Shown here: positions 29,001-39,950 of the stretch, one piece after another
Position numbering within the stretch: position 1 is the first letter of the stretch
How the letters are laid out: the number at the start of each line of letters is the position of its first letter
NCBI GenBank assembly: GCA_947579605.1
Contig: OX388321.1
Span: forward strand, 22,931,614-22,995,613
Direction: 5' to 3'
DNA length: 64,000 nucleotides
DNA from: Athripsodes cinereus
Taxonomy: Eukaryota; Arthropoda; Insecta; Trichoptera; Leptoceridae
Made by a program: the position numbers and the translations under genes
The notes under the pieces: model-generated
What the model was told of the DNA's origin: nothing
Seen by the model: only the letters and a program-made list of their open reading frames with translations
Database searches by the model: none

Positions 29001-29436
29001 GATAAATACATAATAGATTAGGGCAGAGAATTAATCGATGATGAAGAAAAATAATCAAATATAATTATGTCATCAACAAAAAAAAGCTATAATATAAAGA
29101 GAAATATAATCTTTTTATCAAGATTATAGAAAAACATTGTGTACCATATAAAATTAAATAAATAATAAAGTTTGAGTACATAAATACACACCTTCACAAA
29201 TATATCCATTTATTTGGCATACTTGTTATCCATACCATTTGGTTATCTATCCAATATACATGCAGCATGCACGTTAAGAGTAATTAGTTCTTCGAGACAT
29301 TATTAGGTAGGTATTTACCTACGTAGTTAGAATACAACTACATTATTATATTCGTAAAGGTACTAGTACCACCTAGTAAGCAGGTAAAGATATTAATAAA
29401 GGTAGGTACTACTCGCTGAATCCGAAATGTCTTAAT
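29001..29436. other. Unassigned AT-rich sequence
   Basis: No supported gene or repeat. Confidence 0.4.
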
Positions 29437-29809
29437 GAGTAGGGGCAAGTAGTGTACCTTCGAACAAAACACGTTAATTGAACTTCAAAATTTTTTTTCT
29501 CAATAAGTATTCAACATACCAGAAAAATAATTGCATCGTTAGATAGATTAGTATGTTTGCTACAAAAGGCATTCAACAGATTTTGGAAATTAAAAAAATA
29601 TACCCTCAAAATCTTATTTTATACAAAATATTAACTTTTTGTTCATAGGTACACTCATGTGTTTACCTTCGAACACCTTGATGTGTACCTTCGAACAGAA
29701 ACCGCGATTACGGAAATTGAATCAAAATACATTTTTAATTTATTTAATGCCTGAAATTTATTTGTCAGAAGTATTAAAACAATAAATAATAATCCCTTGC
29801 CTCCAACTT

Positions 29810-30200
29810 CTCTTGTCTCCCGCTGTGGTTTTCCAGTCTGTCACCTGTAGTAGTTGGTTTGCGTCCTTCCTCACCTCAGCCTAGGTCTGTCAACTCTTCT
29901 TTTTCCACCTGGATGTCCCTCAAGTATTATTTTTTGTACCCGTGAAGACGATATAATCTGCACATGTCCGGTCCATCTTAGCCTGTTTAATTTAGCATGT
30001 ACACAAAGTCTGGGAGCCTCATAGAAGTTATATAGCTCTTCATTGAATCTTATTCTCCAGGTTTCGCCATCATTCACGGGTCCCAGGATTTTCTTTAGCA
30101 CTCTCACCTCAAATCTATCCAGCTCTTCTGCAGACTTTGCTACCATTGTTCACGCTTCACACCAATAAGTCACTTCTGTCCTAGTTACAGTTTTCTAGGG
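29810..30200 (-). pseudogene. RTE C-terminal relic inside the pogo-like element
   Basis: The minus frame has ELDRFEVRVLKKILGPVND, TWRIRFNEELYNFYEAPRL, LRWTGHVQ and a G-G-K-R-R-V-D-R-P-R-L-R end, a typical RTE C-terminus with substitutions. Confidence 0.7.
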
Positions 30201-30289
30201 GGTGATTTTCGTTTTCCTGTGAACACTTTTGGACTTGAGTACTGGAAGAAGAGAAAAGAATACTTTGTTTCCTGTTGCTATTCTTCGTT

Positions 30290-30930
30290 TAATTTATAAA
30301 TGGTCTTTGCAAACATTGCCATAAATGGAGTGAGTATCAAACATGTAAGAGAACTCGTGTACTTGGGCAGTAGAATAAACCAGTATGGACGCTCCAAATC
30401 GAAAATAATGAGCAGAATAAACCAAGCGAGAATTTCCTTCAACAAACAATCTAAAATATTTGAATCCCCAAATATTGCTTTAAGCGTGAGGAAGAACCTT
30501 ACTAAAGCCTTTGTATGGAGCATTATGCTATATGGTTGCGAGACATGAACCATCAGCAAGAGTGAAAGCGGACGGTTGGCGGCCTTTGATATGTGGTGCT
30601 ACAGACGTCGGAACACGTCTAAAACGAAGAAGTGTTAACCAGGGTAGGCGAAAAAAGGCAACTCTTTAAGAGAATCAGCCAACAATGAGGTAACTGAATT
30701 GGCCACAACATCGGGCACCCAGGACTGCTCATCGCCATCGCGGAAGGTAGGACCGAAGGCACAAATGGCAGAGGCCGACCAAGAGATGCCTATATGGATC
30801 GACTGTAGAGGGATATGAACTGTGGCTCATACGTAGAGCTGAAGAGACTGGCTGAGAATAGGGAGAAATGGAGAAAAAAATCCAAACTTGTTGCAGACCA
30901 ATCCAATGGTCTGTAAACCATTATATATAT
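30290..30930 (+). pseudogene. Second RTE C-terminal relic inside the pogo-like element
   Basis: The plus frame has VRELVYLGSRINQYGRSKSK, ISFNKQSKIFESPNIALSVR, SIMLYGCET then a TGA where Trp is expected. With further frame changes it reads RGRPRDAYMDRL, LKRLAENREKWRKKSKLVA and DQSNGL. The minus-strand relic at 62575-62870 has the same ending. Confidence 0.7.
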
Positions 30931-30964
30931 TATTGGATGGCTCTATATGGATTACGTCTTAATT

Positions 30965-31125
30965 CTTCGTCAATTTTACATATTTAAATACTGTTGTGGG
31001 CTTAACATCAAACACATCAGCCGTTTTTCTTACTGACATTCCTTTTCGGCATTCTTCAACAGCCTTCTCTAAATGTTCTGTTGAAATAGGAATCCTTTTT
31101 TGCCAGTTTTACTTCTTGGCACTGA
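30965..31125 (-). pseudogene. pogo/pipsqueak-type HTH of a transposase
   Basis: The minus strand encodes RIPISTEHLEKAVEECRKGM followed by SVRKTADVFDVKPTTVFKYV, a psq-type helix-turn-helix as found at the N-terminus of pogo/Tigger transposases. A TTTATTTTTCAG acceptor-like motif precedes it, and a stop follows the HTH. One frame change separates it from an upstream basic PRSKTGKK stretch. Confidence 0.65.
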
Positions 31126-31679
31126 AAAATAAATTGATCATACTAAAGATATCCAATTTTGTGTGTACCTTCAAACAGTTCGAAGGTTCACGCAATCCTC
31201 TGTTCGAAGGTACACTCAGACCATAAATACAGAAAATTATCAATAAAAAAAAATTGAAGTTATTTGTGTCAAAATAAAATACTAGATAACAAAAAGAATC
31301 TAATGTTTCCTCATGTTGTGTAGTACAAACATTAAAAATATAACATTTATTTATCTAAAAAAACTAGAGAACATTGATGAAAAATTTACTTTTTGCATCT
31401 AAAATCTTTAAGAAACATTAGCGAACTCACACTCGCAGTAACGCGCTTGATATTAAAACAGTGTTGCCATAGTGGAAAAATCTTTACAAATACAGTGTTA
31501 CAATATTTTTATATTTCACCGTTTTAGAGTTTTTGAGACTGTTCGAAGGTACACGCGTTCGAAGGTACACTACTTGACCCTACTCATTTAGATATATTTA
31601 TATCATGATCCAGATTGTGTGTCGCTGAGTTACGAAATCAGCTATAACACATTTTCACTAAAATTGAGTTTAATTTTTT

Positions 31680-31790
31680 TTTTAATCTTTTACACGGCAG
31701 AGCCTTCTACATGTTAAATTTAAAAAAAATTAAAACAATTTGACAGATGATGACAAAAATACAGCTTTTAGCAACATGACCATACATAGA
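31680..31790 (-). repeat. Non-LTR 3' end, minus strand
   Basis: The minus strand has ACATGTAGAAGGCTCTGCCG and an A-rich tail, the terminal hairpin of the 46.6-51.2 kb element family. Confidence 0.5.
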
Positions 31791-32080
31791 TGATGAATAA
31801 TTACATACCTAAGTATTCCTGAAAAAAACTTAATTTTTAGGTACAAAAAAACAATTGAAATGATTATACAAAAAATGAAAAGTTGTAAAATAAGTCTGCT
31901 TTACCTACTAATAATTAATAGTCAAAAGAAAATTATTGTCAGTTATGCTTTTCGAGTCAAAAAATAAAATTGTTAGTATTCAGAAAAATAGTTAATAAAA
32001 GCCATTAATAAAAACATATTTTTTTTTAGTAAGAAGTCTATCACATACACCAGTCTATCACAGACAACTCGCGTACACCT
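31791..32080. other. Unassigned AT-rich sequence
   Basis: Nothing recognised. Confidence 0.4.
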
Positions 32081-32084
32081 ACCA

Positions 32085-32180
32085 CCTGAAGATGCCCGCC
32101 ACAGTTGTGGGTGAAACGTTGGGTCAAAGACTACCCTACAGACCACGGCCACTCAGCCCGGAAATGAATATTCTTACTAG
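32085..32180 (+). repeat. PLE-like terminal motif with hammerhead-like core
   Basis: CCTGAAGATGCCCGCCACAG, then TTGTGGGTGAAACGTTGGGT: a CUGANGA box, a 6-bp stem (GCCCGC/GTGGGT), GAAAC and GTC. Pairing for stem I is not evident. Confidence 0.5.
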
Positions 32181-32790
32181 TGACGCCGGCCGTGAAAGCC
32201 TAAGATCATACATAATTTTTTTAATTTAATTTAATTCAAAAACAATACACAATTTGGGGAGAAAAAATAATATTTTGATTAGATGGAGATAAAACAAATT
32301 TGTTTTAAATTTGAGTTAAATATTATACATATGTTTCAAAACATCCACTATTTGTACAAAAGTATTTAAATAAAATGATGATGAGAACAAAAATCCGCTA
32401 TATCCCTTAATGTGTATTTTAATATCCTCTATAACTACACTGACCAATAGGAGTTATTTTATGTTTACAAAATGAACAGTTTATTTTTATTCCACACCAA
32501 AATCAATTTTAAAATATAACTGTTGTAACAATCTAAAAATAAATAAACTTGTTTGACTTCAGGTAAGGTTGTTCAATACTTGTGAATTTCTCCGAATCAC
32601 AAAAATGTGTTATAGTAGATTTCGAAACTAAGCATATTGATTCAATGTTTCATCTGTGCGTGGAATTACATATATGGGTTAAATGATTAATCTGCAAGAG
32701 ATATGGGCATTTATGTATAATTTTAAAATTAATTCTTTTATATTTATTAATTTTCCAGATTTAGAGCTATTAGCTCTTTAGAACATTAGA
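32181..32790. other. Unassigned AT-rich sequence
   Basis: Nothing recognised. Confidence 0.4.
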
Positions 32791-32927
32791 TCAGGCACAT
32801 GGCGGAAACACGCTATGTTTTATAATTACCAATCAGTCATATCAGTCTAGTGTTTATTTGGATTCATTTACTGTTCATACGTATTCTGAGGCTCAGGGAA
32901 CGGACTCTCACAAATGTTTCGAACTTT

Positions 32928-33167
32928 GCGGCGTACAGACAGCTGGATGCGAACGCCAATCATCAAACAAAAATCTTAAATCTTTCGGCGACAATTCGGA
33001 TCATTCTCCGTTGAAATATTCGAATGAATACCTTCGTTATGTCTCATGGACGAGTAACGAAGGCATTAATTCGAATATTTCATCGGAGAATGCTCCGAAT
33101 TGTCGCCGAAAGATTTAAGATTGTTGCTTGATGATTTGATCATTCCCATCCAGCTGTCTGTACGCCA
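32928..33167. repeat. 240-bp palindrome (MITE-like)
   Basis: The ~110-bp arms begin TGCGGCGTACAGACAGCTGG and include CTTTCGGCGACAATTCGGA with complements; the centre is near 33047. The open frame at 32858-33118 is a by-product of this palindrome. Confidence 0.75.
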
Positions 33168-33442
33168 CCATTCAACATTATATTTGTTTCGATAAAAAAT
33201 ATAACAGTCTCTAGTTTCGTCATACATTTTTCAATTTCTCTATCACATGTGAATTTTTGCTAATTTTTAGTCCGCTATTTGGCATTCTCTGAATACAAAT
33301 ATTTGTATTCTATATTTTGTTGTTGCCAATAAAGTTTTTTATTTGTATCCGGCCAATACGTTACTCAATTTTCATATCATTTTGTTTAGAAAATTGGATC
33401 ATGCATGGGTGGAAACACGTCACGATTTAAGTGTTGTAATTA

Positions 33443-33476
33443 CGTGGTTCAATTATAATATTATTATTGAACCACG
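33443..33476. repeat. 11-bp hairpin
   Basis: CGTGGTTCAAT, 12-base AT loop, ATTGAACCACG. Confidence 0.6.
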
Positions 33477-33599
33477 ACTCTCTCATCGAGTGTTCCTTTT
33501 TCTTCTACATTTATTTGTCATAGAATTTCTATGTGTCTGTATTTTTCCGAATATTTTGTTATTGTCTTGATTGTTTGATGTGTACGTACAATGACAGCG

Positions 33600-33670
33600 A
33601 AAAGGTTTTTACAGTAATGCTGTTCATTATTTTCATTTATAAATAAATAAATAAATAAATAAATAAGTAC
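33600..33670 (+). repeat. Retroelement tail (AAAT)n
   Basis: TACAGTAATGCTGTTCATTA, then about seven AAAT units: a non-LTR 3' terminus. Confidence 0.5.
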
Positions 33671-34200
33671 CTATTCAAAAGATTTATGTGTGTCTCTTTG
33701 TAATTAATAAAATATAAATATAATAATACCTACCAATGAACCTACTCATAACTCGATAAGGATCTTTTTTTTAATTATAATTGATAGATCAGTTGTTCCG
33801 ATTTTGTATAAAAGATTATGAATTTATTATAAATATGTTCGATACATCCTTATTTATGTAGGTGTGTCCATTACTCATTTATCTTATTCCTTAATAACCC
33901 TATCATTTTCTTACAACATAAAAACATCATAATTTATTAATTTATTTTATCTGACAAGGCCGTCTTAAATAAATATACTTAAAACATAATTTTGTCTAAA
34001 ATGATTTATCGAATCTGCTTAGATTTATCCAACAAATTTTCGCCCGCATAATTTATAACGTGTCCACTTTTTTTACGTGGGTTGTTAATTTTTTATTGTT
34101 TTGCATTAATATCACAAAAATCAACCGTGTTATTATAATTATTATATTTTAAGTATTTTTTTCTATTTATTATCTACCTGTGCATTGTTTACAAGCAATA
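33671..34200. other. Unassigned AT-rich sequence
   Basis: No supported gene. Confidence 0.4.
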
Positions 34201-34204
34201 ATTC

Positions 34205-34975
34205 CTCATAAAATAACTTCTTCTTCTTCTTCCTCGTAATGTAGATCATCGATCTGTTAGGTCAGAAGTTGATGCCTCTTGTGATGCTGAAGACCAGCTG
34301 TCTTTCCATCTTTTTGGTGGTCTTCCTCGGGGACATGAACCGACTGGTGTTTCCTTAGCAGCTATATATGTACGATTCTGTTTTCAGCCATCCGATCTAC
34401 ATGGTCTCTCCAGAATCTTCTCCTTTTCCTACTCCATCCTACGATGTCCTCTGTGTTGCATATGTTCCTAATCTCAGTATTTCTTATTCTATCTCTGAGA
34501 GTTTTGCCCGCAATAGCACGTAATGTTTTCATCTCAGATATTCTTAGTAGGTTTTTTGTTCGTACCGTGTCTTGTTTCTACACCATATGTAATAATTGGT
34601 CTAACACAGTTTTTATATATTCGGACTTTACTATCAATTAGCATGTGTTTATTTCTCCATATGGTACTCTTTAGGCATCCGGCTACAACTGAGGCTTTAT
34701 TGGTCTGCTCTCTCACTTCGTTGTACAGGTCACTGTTGTTAAAAATTTCAACCCCTAGATATTTGAATGATGCAACTTGTTCAATAGGTTTATCATCGAT
34801 AACTAATTTGCATCTTGAAGGGTGTCTTGAAATCACCAAACATTTTGTTTTATCAATGGACACATTCATATTGTATTTCTTGGATGTGAGATGGAATCTG
34901 TACAGTAGACGCTGTAGATCATTTTCTATTTCAGCCATCAAGGCTGCATCGTCAGCATAAAATTACATTAAATAA
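34205..34975 (-). pseudogene. RTE-clade element truncated at the RT YADD motif
   Basis: The minus strand begins FYADDAALMAEIENDLQRLL, so truncation falls right at RT catalytic motif C. It continues NMNVSIDKTKCLVISRHPSR, ASFKYLGVEIFNNSDLYNEV, IITYGVETR. A frameshift near 34545 follows, then MKTLRAIAGKTLRDRIRNTE, RRRFWRDHVDRMAENRI and CPRGRPPKRWKDSW. The (GAA)n tail is at 34209-34220. Related to 13745-14275. Confidence 0.8.
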
Positions 34976-34984
34976 TAATAATTA

Positions 34985-35045
34985 ACACTTTATAATGCGC
35001 TGTTTTGTGGAATAAATCCACTTCAAGGGTATCTAAATATCATAA
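34985..35045 (-). repeat. CR1-like terminal motif, minus strand
   Basis: The reverse complement has CTTGAAGTGGATTTATTCCA and CAAAACAGCGCATTATAAAG, the CR1-like 3' end with a short tail. Confidence 0.55.
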
Positions 35046-35242
35046 TAAACTAATCTTAGTAACTAAAGTAAAGAAAATTGAGCGCTGAGACAAAGTAAGG
35101 TGAAAACTGGTTCAGTCTATCTTGGTACGGGCTCATGCCCAGTTGGGTAAGTTTTTATGACTTTTATATTTCAAATACTGTTGAAAATCAATATAAAGAA
35201 TAAATAAATAAATAAAATCAATGAACATATGGCATTTTTATC

Positions 35243-35479
35243 CGTGAAGCACCCGGCGAAGTATAAATTGGTCTCCCGCTTTTTACCGTAAGTTTTGAAT
35301 GTCTTGAAAAAGAGAGGTGTTCGAGAAATGAAGACGGACTACATCTTAATTTCAGCAGTGAGGTTTGCCTCTCATAATGAATGTTTTAATTTTAAGTTGG
35401 CACGGAGAGGACGGCTTGCATGTTTTTTCGGATGCATATGGTCTGCTGGTTACCCCACTTGTGGAATATGCCCTAGATA
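35243..35479 (+). repeat. SINE-like copy
   Basis: Near full length: GAAGCACCCGGCGAAGTATA, TTGGTCTCCCGCTTTTTACC, GGCACGGAGAGGACGGCTTG, GGTTACCCCACTTGTGGAAT, ATGCCC. Truncated just before the tail. Confidence 0.7.
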
Positions 35480-35486
35480 CCCTTTC

Positions 35487-35585
35487 ACAGAAGCTATATA
35501 AGCTTGTGTCGTAAAAGAGGAAGTTGCCGTTGGAAGCTGACGAGGCCGAGACTCTACCTCCAGGCTACCAACGATCTCATCTCTA
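35487..35585 (-). repeat. tRNA-derived SINE, minus strand, shortened
   Basis: The minus strand has GTTGGTAGCCTGGAGGTAGA and CTCGGCCTCGTCAGC. The B-box region is deleted, and AAGCTTATATAGCTTC ends it. It is inserted beside the SINE-like copy. Confidence 0.6.
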
Positions 35586-35639
35586 CTATTAGGTAGGTAT
35601 ATTTTTTCTCATAAACAGCTGTATTTGAGTGTAATTTTT

Positions 35640-35880
35640 TTGATCAGCCTGATGATGAGAACTAAAACTGTTGAAAGCCGGGTTGCGATTTATAAAGTCA
35701 CTGTGGAAATACTTTATATTATAAGTGTTTAATTTATTGACGTCTTTCTACTTTTAAGGTCATTATCATGGTGCCAATGATCTAGGTTGTCGAAAGACGT
35801 CATTATCAATCGTGCAAATGACCAAAGACGTCGAAAGACGTCATTCTCGTGTAACTTTGTAGTAGAACAAAACGCTTGTT
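35640..35880 (+). repeat. Penelope-like terminal fragments
   Basis: 35643-35730 has GCCTGATGATGAGAACTAAA, then CTGTTGAAAGCCGGG, and TTATAAAGTCACTGTGGAAA. 35740-35880 repeats GTCGAAAGACGTCATT twice, like the inverted repeat at 42902-43117. Confidence 0.55.
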
Positions 35881-36355
35881 AAATCTTTATCCAATGAATT
35901 ATTTTAGTTTTGGGTCTGCTGTGGTTTAACACATTGTTTCATTATAGTCCAAAATTATGGAAAGCTCTGAACAGTCTTGAGAAATTACTCAAACTCGGCA
36001 GTATTAACAGTATTATTATTATTACTCCACTCACTCCGTCTCCAGAGGTGTTGGTTGATTGGTAGAAATATCAAATATTAGTAGGTAGCAGTTAGTCAGT
36101 TAGTGGGTGATGTCTTTATGATGTCAATTAAATCATTAGAGAGGCAAACCTTCATCCTTTATAGACGAAGATTATAAGTTATTCATAGTAGGTATACATA
36201 GGGGAAATACAGTATAACCCACTTGGTTCGAGTGAACATATTGAGGTATTCAACTGTACAAATCTACTAACAAACATGGATATATTACTATTCTAACTTA
36301 TGTACCTGGCTAAGTGCGGTGTTACTCTCAAAAAAGTTTGGCGTTGTTTTATATA
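35881..36355. other. Unassigned sequence
   Basis: Nothing recognised. Confidence 0.4.
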
Positions 36356-36359
36356 CATC

Positions 36360-37030
36360 TTCTTCTTTTTGTCCTAATTGGGTCGGGGGCCCATCGCGCC
36401 TAGGTACCTCCTTCAGAAATCCCTGTCCATCGCTGCTTCCAGGACCTCTGGCCACTCTAAACCAAGTCTTTCAACACACAAGTTCGACACCTGCCTTTGC
36501 CAGCTCCTTCTAGGGCGGCCCACCGGTCTTCTGCTCTCTCCCACAGCCTACAAAGTTCTAAGTGGTATGTTGAAATATCTTTATTTCTCGGATATTTCAG
36601 GAGTCCAAGGACTCCTATTTATCCTTATCTGTAAAGGTGAAGATTTTTTTTATTATTTGGACTCTCTCTATTCTAATATAACTATGCTAGTGTTGGCATC
36701 TCCGATCCTACCACGTCAGTGGGCGGGGGACCCGGCTGACGCAGCAGATCTCATCTTGAGACTCACACATCCACGAATGTCTTAAAGCGTGAAGCGTTTG
36801 TGGCATTTAGAAACACTTCCCCAAACCAGATGGGTCGGGGAGTGTCAACAGTCATACCCGTACCATTTGCGTCAGTTCTAAATGGTAGTCTGTCTTCTGG
36901 CATGCGGAGCACGTGACCCAGCCATTGTAACAGTGACCTCTCTATATGCAGAAGTACTGGTTCCCTTTGAGAGCCTCACGAATAAACGTATTCTTTATAC
37001 GGTCTCTCGATGACACCAGCGTTGTTCTGA
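36360..37030 (-). pseudogene. RTE C-terminal relic with internal insertion
   Basis: Minus motifs: GVIERPYKE, HIERSLLQWLGHVLRMPEDR, then after a ~200-bp foreign stretch (about 36555-36760) SNLCVERLGLEWPEVLEAAM, DRDFWRRYLGAM, followed by an (AAG)n tail near 36360. The plus frames here are shadows. Confidence 0.7.
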
Positions 37031-37039
37031 CTTTACTAA

Positions 37040-37265
37040 TACCTACTTCTACCTTCTACTATTTCATCAAGGCATATAATTTATTTATTTTTTAACCAAA
37101 GTGTACCAACAGGAATATAATAATTATGAATAACAGCAATGCATTTACACAAATATATACTTAATCAATTAAGTGCCTCCTTTATAGGCACACCTTTATA
37201 ACACAATTCAATAATATCTCACAAATTTTTAGAATATTTACTAATTTTTTATTGTTTAACCGGAT
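37040..37265. other. Unassigned AT-rich sequence
   Basis: No supported feature. Confidence 0.4.
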
Positions 37266-37278
37266 TTGGGTGCAGATG

Positions 37279-37531
37279 ACAAAACCAATCAGAAACCTCA
37301 ACTGGAGAACCATGTCTACACAATGCAACATTGTGTAGAATCTAATCGGAAGAAGTGAGAAAGGTTTCCCAACGCTTACGAATTGGCTCAAGGCTGGCTT
37401 AAGTGATCACTTTCGGTGTCCAGGACAACGTTCACCAATTCCACCATTCTCACTGTCACGATTGGTGGACCTTACATCCAATGTTGCATTGTGTAGACAT
37501 GGTTCTCCAATCGAGGTTTCTGATTGGTTAT
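37279..37531. mobile_element. ACCAATCAGA palindromic MITE
   Basis: The left terminus AAAACCAATCAGAAACCTCA and right terminus GAGGTTTCTGATTGGTTA are complementary. The arms include GGAGAACCATGTCTACACAA, ACATTGTGTAGA and complements. The interior carries TTGGCTCAAGGCTGGCTTAA and GATCACTTTCGGTGTCCA, shared with 27045-27525. Confidence 0.8.
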
Positions 37532-37552
37532 CTCACAAATTGACTAAAGCAG

Positions 37553-37640
37553 ACCGGCCGCATGCCTACAATAAGCATGCAAGGTGTCCTCTCCGTGCAA
37601 AAAAAATAAGATATTCGATATGGGTGCTGAATTTGAAAGG
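37553..37640 (-). repeat. SINE-like fragment, minus strand
   Basis: It has GTGTCCTCTCCGTGC and AAGATATTCGATATGGGTG in reversed family order. Confidence 0.45.
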
Positions 37641-37649
37641 TAAAATTTT

Positions 37650-37795
37650 GGGTTAGTTGGAAGAGATCGCGCCTTTGCGATAAACTCGCCCTCTGTATAT
37701 TGATTGTATTTAATTTGAATGTATACCTTTTATGTAATTGTTTTTTTTATCAATGTACAGTAAAGAATGAATAAATAAATAAATAAAATGTGTTT
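37650..37795 (+). repeat. Non-LTR 3' end with (AAAT)n tail
   Basis: GGGTTAGTTGGAAGAG, stem-loop ATCGCGCCTTTGCGAT (37666-37681), AAACTCGCCCTCTGTATATT, CAATGTACAGTAAAGAATGA and (AAAT)n. Confidence 0.65.
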
Positions 37796-37929
37796 TTTAA
37801 ACAACTCACTTTAACAGAGAAAACATTCGAAAATTGGAAGAGTGGTTTAAGTATATGTAATAATTTTATTTTTGTCTTGGTTTTTTTATAATTTCCGTGG
37901 TTTTTTATCTTTATTTAAATCTTTCAAAG

Positions 37930-38035
37930 ATTAATAAGAATGTATGTTATGTTACTTGTATTGAACATTTTATTGCATTATTAGTAAGAGGCAACAGCCG
38001 TTTATTGTATCAAAAAATATATTAATAATAATAAT
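37930..38035 (+). repeat. Non-LTR 3' end
   Basis: GAGGCAACAGCCGTTTATTG followed by an (ATA/AAT)n tail: the GGC-loop-GCCGT terminal hairpin type. Confidence 0.45.
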
Positions 38036-38087
38036 ACATACCATAATATTTTTTAAAAAAAGATTCTGCTTAAAAAGGTACCATCAC

Positions 38088-38225
38088 GACATATCCCTTA
38101 TGTGGGTTAGCCAGCAGACCAGCTGCATGTAAAAAACGTCCCAGCTATCCTCTCCGTGCCACTAAAAAATTAAGATATTCAGGATGGGTGGCAAACCTCA
38201 TCGCCCAATAAATTAATCTGAACAC
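38088..38225 (-). repeat. SINE-like copy, minus strand
   Basis: CATCACGACATATCCCTTAT, GGTTAGCCAGCAGACCAGCT, TCCTCTCCGTGCCAC, CAGGATGGGTGGCAAACCTC: the 3' half of the family reversed. Confidence 0.65.
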
Positions 38226-38819
38226 AGATAAGGCAATGAAATCTTATTTTTTTATATACTTTCTATGAATAAAAAATATCCACTTTTCAAAGGAAATCGA
38301 AATAAAATAAACGTTCCCCAATAACATTCGCAGGAATATTTTTACTTTGATGTCATACTCTGAACTGTGTATATAATAATAAAGACCTACTGTAATTTCT
38401 TCCAATCGTCCAACTATTATTTGTTTTTGTAGGAAGTAATGAAAAATATATAAATTGTTTCATGAAATATTTATGGATGACGTTCTATGTATGTAACTAA
38501 ATCATTTCTTCATCGTTTCATTTTGGGCCTAAATGTTTAGCCTCTTTTTTTATTCTTTCTTTTCCTTGTATCGAAAAAAGGTTCGTATAAATTCATGAGG
38601 TTTTCGTACTTGTGTTGTATAAGTTATAATAATATGTACAAGCGAAGAAAAAAATGTGATACACAATACGTTTGAAAATCACCCAAATCCCTCTCACTCT
38701 AATACCTTATAAATATTATGTAACTTCTTACTTTAGTTTCATGTTAGATTTATTGGATTTTATTGGCAATAATAGATAATGTGGTAATCACGAAACATTT
38801 TTTAAATATTTAGTTATAG
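38226..38819. other. Unassigned AT-rich sequence
   Basis: No supported gene. Confidence 0.4.
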
Positions 38820-38826
38820 CTACTAT

Positions 38827-39513
38827 GGCCAATTCTGAATCATAAAATAGTTTAGTTGCACTAACTAAATCAGTGTGTGAGAAGATAGTCAAGTCATGAT
38901 AATTAGTTCTAATTCGTATTCACAGTTTTCCGTACTAATTTAGTTCATTAGTTCATTTTGACACCTTAGTACAACTATAAATTTCGAGAATCTATGGATT
39001 TCGTATTCAGAATGAAATTTTAGTTGACAGCCGACGACTAAAATAAGTTGGATTTGGCAGAATTTTATTCGCGACTTTTAATGTGTGAATGTTATTAGTT
39101 GCTGTCACGCAGAATATTGCTATATTTTGGAAGTGTTAAGTTGTTTTTTTCAGTTAAAGGTAAAAATTTATATTTTTAGGGCCCTCGCAACTATTAGCAT
39201 GTATAAATTGTAAAATTATACCACCACCGACGCAAATACGAACGCCAAAATATATCGGCAAATCTGACATTTCACAATTTTCACGCGCGACAACTATTAA
39301 ATTGTTGCCAGAAGTGTAAATCGGAACGTGAAAAACATTTTGTATTGCGGCATCACTGACTAATATTAGTTTGTCCCATAGATTTTACCGTTTGCACTTG
39401 GTGGTTCTCGAGTTTATAGTTGTTTATAGTTCATAACTAATGCTGAATACTACATAATAACTAATATTAATCAACTTTTTAGTTAGTTAGTTCATTAAGA
39501 TTCAGAATTGGCC
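38827..39513. mobile_element. 687-bp non-autonomous DNA transposon with 7-bp target duplication
   Basis: The perfect 15-bp terminal inverted repeats GGCCAATTCTGAATC/GATTCAGAATTGGCC are flanked by direct repeats CTACTAT (38820-38826, 39514-39520). Both subterminal regions are rich in TTAGTT/AACTAA hexamers. The interior contains a locally GC-richer part (39205-39330). No long ORF. The superfamily is uncertain: a duplication of 7-8 bp fits P or hAT types better than Harbinger or mariner. Confidence 0.8.
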
Positions 39514-39689
39514 CTACTATGTACTATATTAATATTCGATGAGGTGACTAACAAACTCCGAAAAGTTATTGTTGGTAAGGCTAAGTTCATGTTCCCGGAT
39601 TCAAGTCTTAAAATTCCTTGTGGTCATTTCCACATATTTTGCATCACAATCACTGCATTTTAAACTATATATCCCATTTAAGTACTAAT

Positions 39690-39760
39690 TGTTTTGTTTT
39701 TGTTTGACACTCATCAATGACGCACCTTAGTGTTGAAACCGGTAGTGTTTTTTTTTATTT
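39690..39760 (+). repeat. PLE-like terminal motif
   Basis: CACCTTAGTGTTGAAACCGG with a degenerate upstream CTGANGA box. It resembles the minus copy at 12120-12200. Confidence 0.4.
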
Positions 39761-39950
39761 ATGTGGTGAGGTACGTAGGTAGTAACCATGTTAGATTTCT
39801 CTAACATCAAATTTCACCCTGATTAAGGCCACTTATCCGGGTGTGAAAAGAGATCCACTTCACACACGGATAACTCAGAAGTGGTAGAACCCTATTTTAT
39901 CCGCACATTCAAACACAATTGTCCTCACGGACGTGCCACTGGGCAGGCCA
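39761..39950. other. Unassigned, possibly repeat-derived
   Basis: Compositionally richer in G/C than its surroundings (for example CGGATAACTCAGAAGTGGTA, CACGGACGTGCCACTGGGCA). No domain recognised. Confidence 0.35.

Larger units (their letters stand above)
29442..31580 (-). mobile_element. pogo-like DNA transposon, invaded by RTE fragments
   Basis: A TA dinucleotide flanks both ends (29440-29441, 31581-31582). The 24-bp terminal inverted repeats (GGGGCAAGTAGTGTACCT... and complement) have one mismatch. The 14-mer GTGTACCTTCGAAC or near variants recur near both ends: 29452, 29661, 29683, 31163 in plus; 31178, 31202, 31541, 31557 in minus. These are probable transposase binding sites. The minus strand keeps an N-terminal helix-turn-helix. 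Two RTE fragments in opposite orientations fill the centre, and no DDE catalytic region is visible. Confidence 0.75.

Noticed and set aside
28751..29058. Serine- or leucine-rich minus-strand frames
   Set aside because: The low-complexity runs come from the (GAA)n tail of the RTE on the plus strand.
32858..33118. 86-aa plus-strand frame
   Set aside because: It lies on the 240-bp palindrome and has no recognisable protein pattern.
36319..36785. Plus-strand frames over 36.3-36.8 kb
   Set aside because: The minus strand holds a recognisable RTE C-terminus; the plus frames are shadows.
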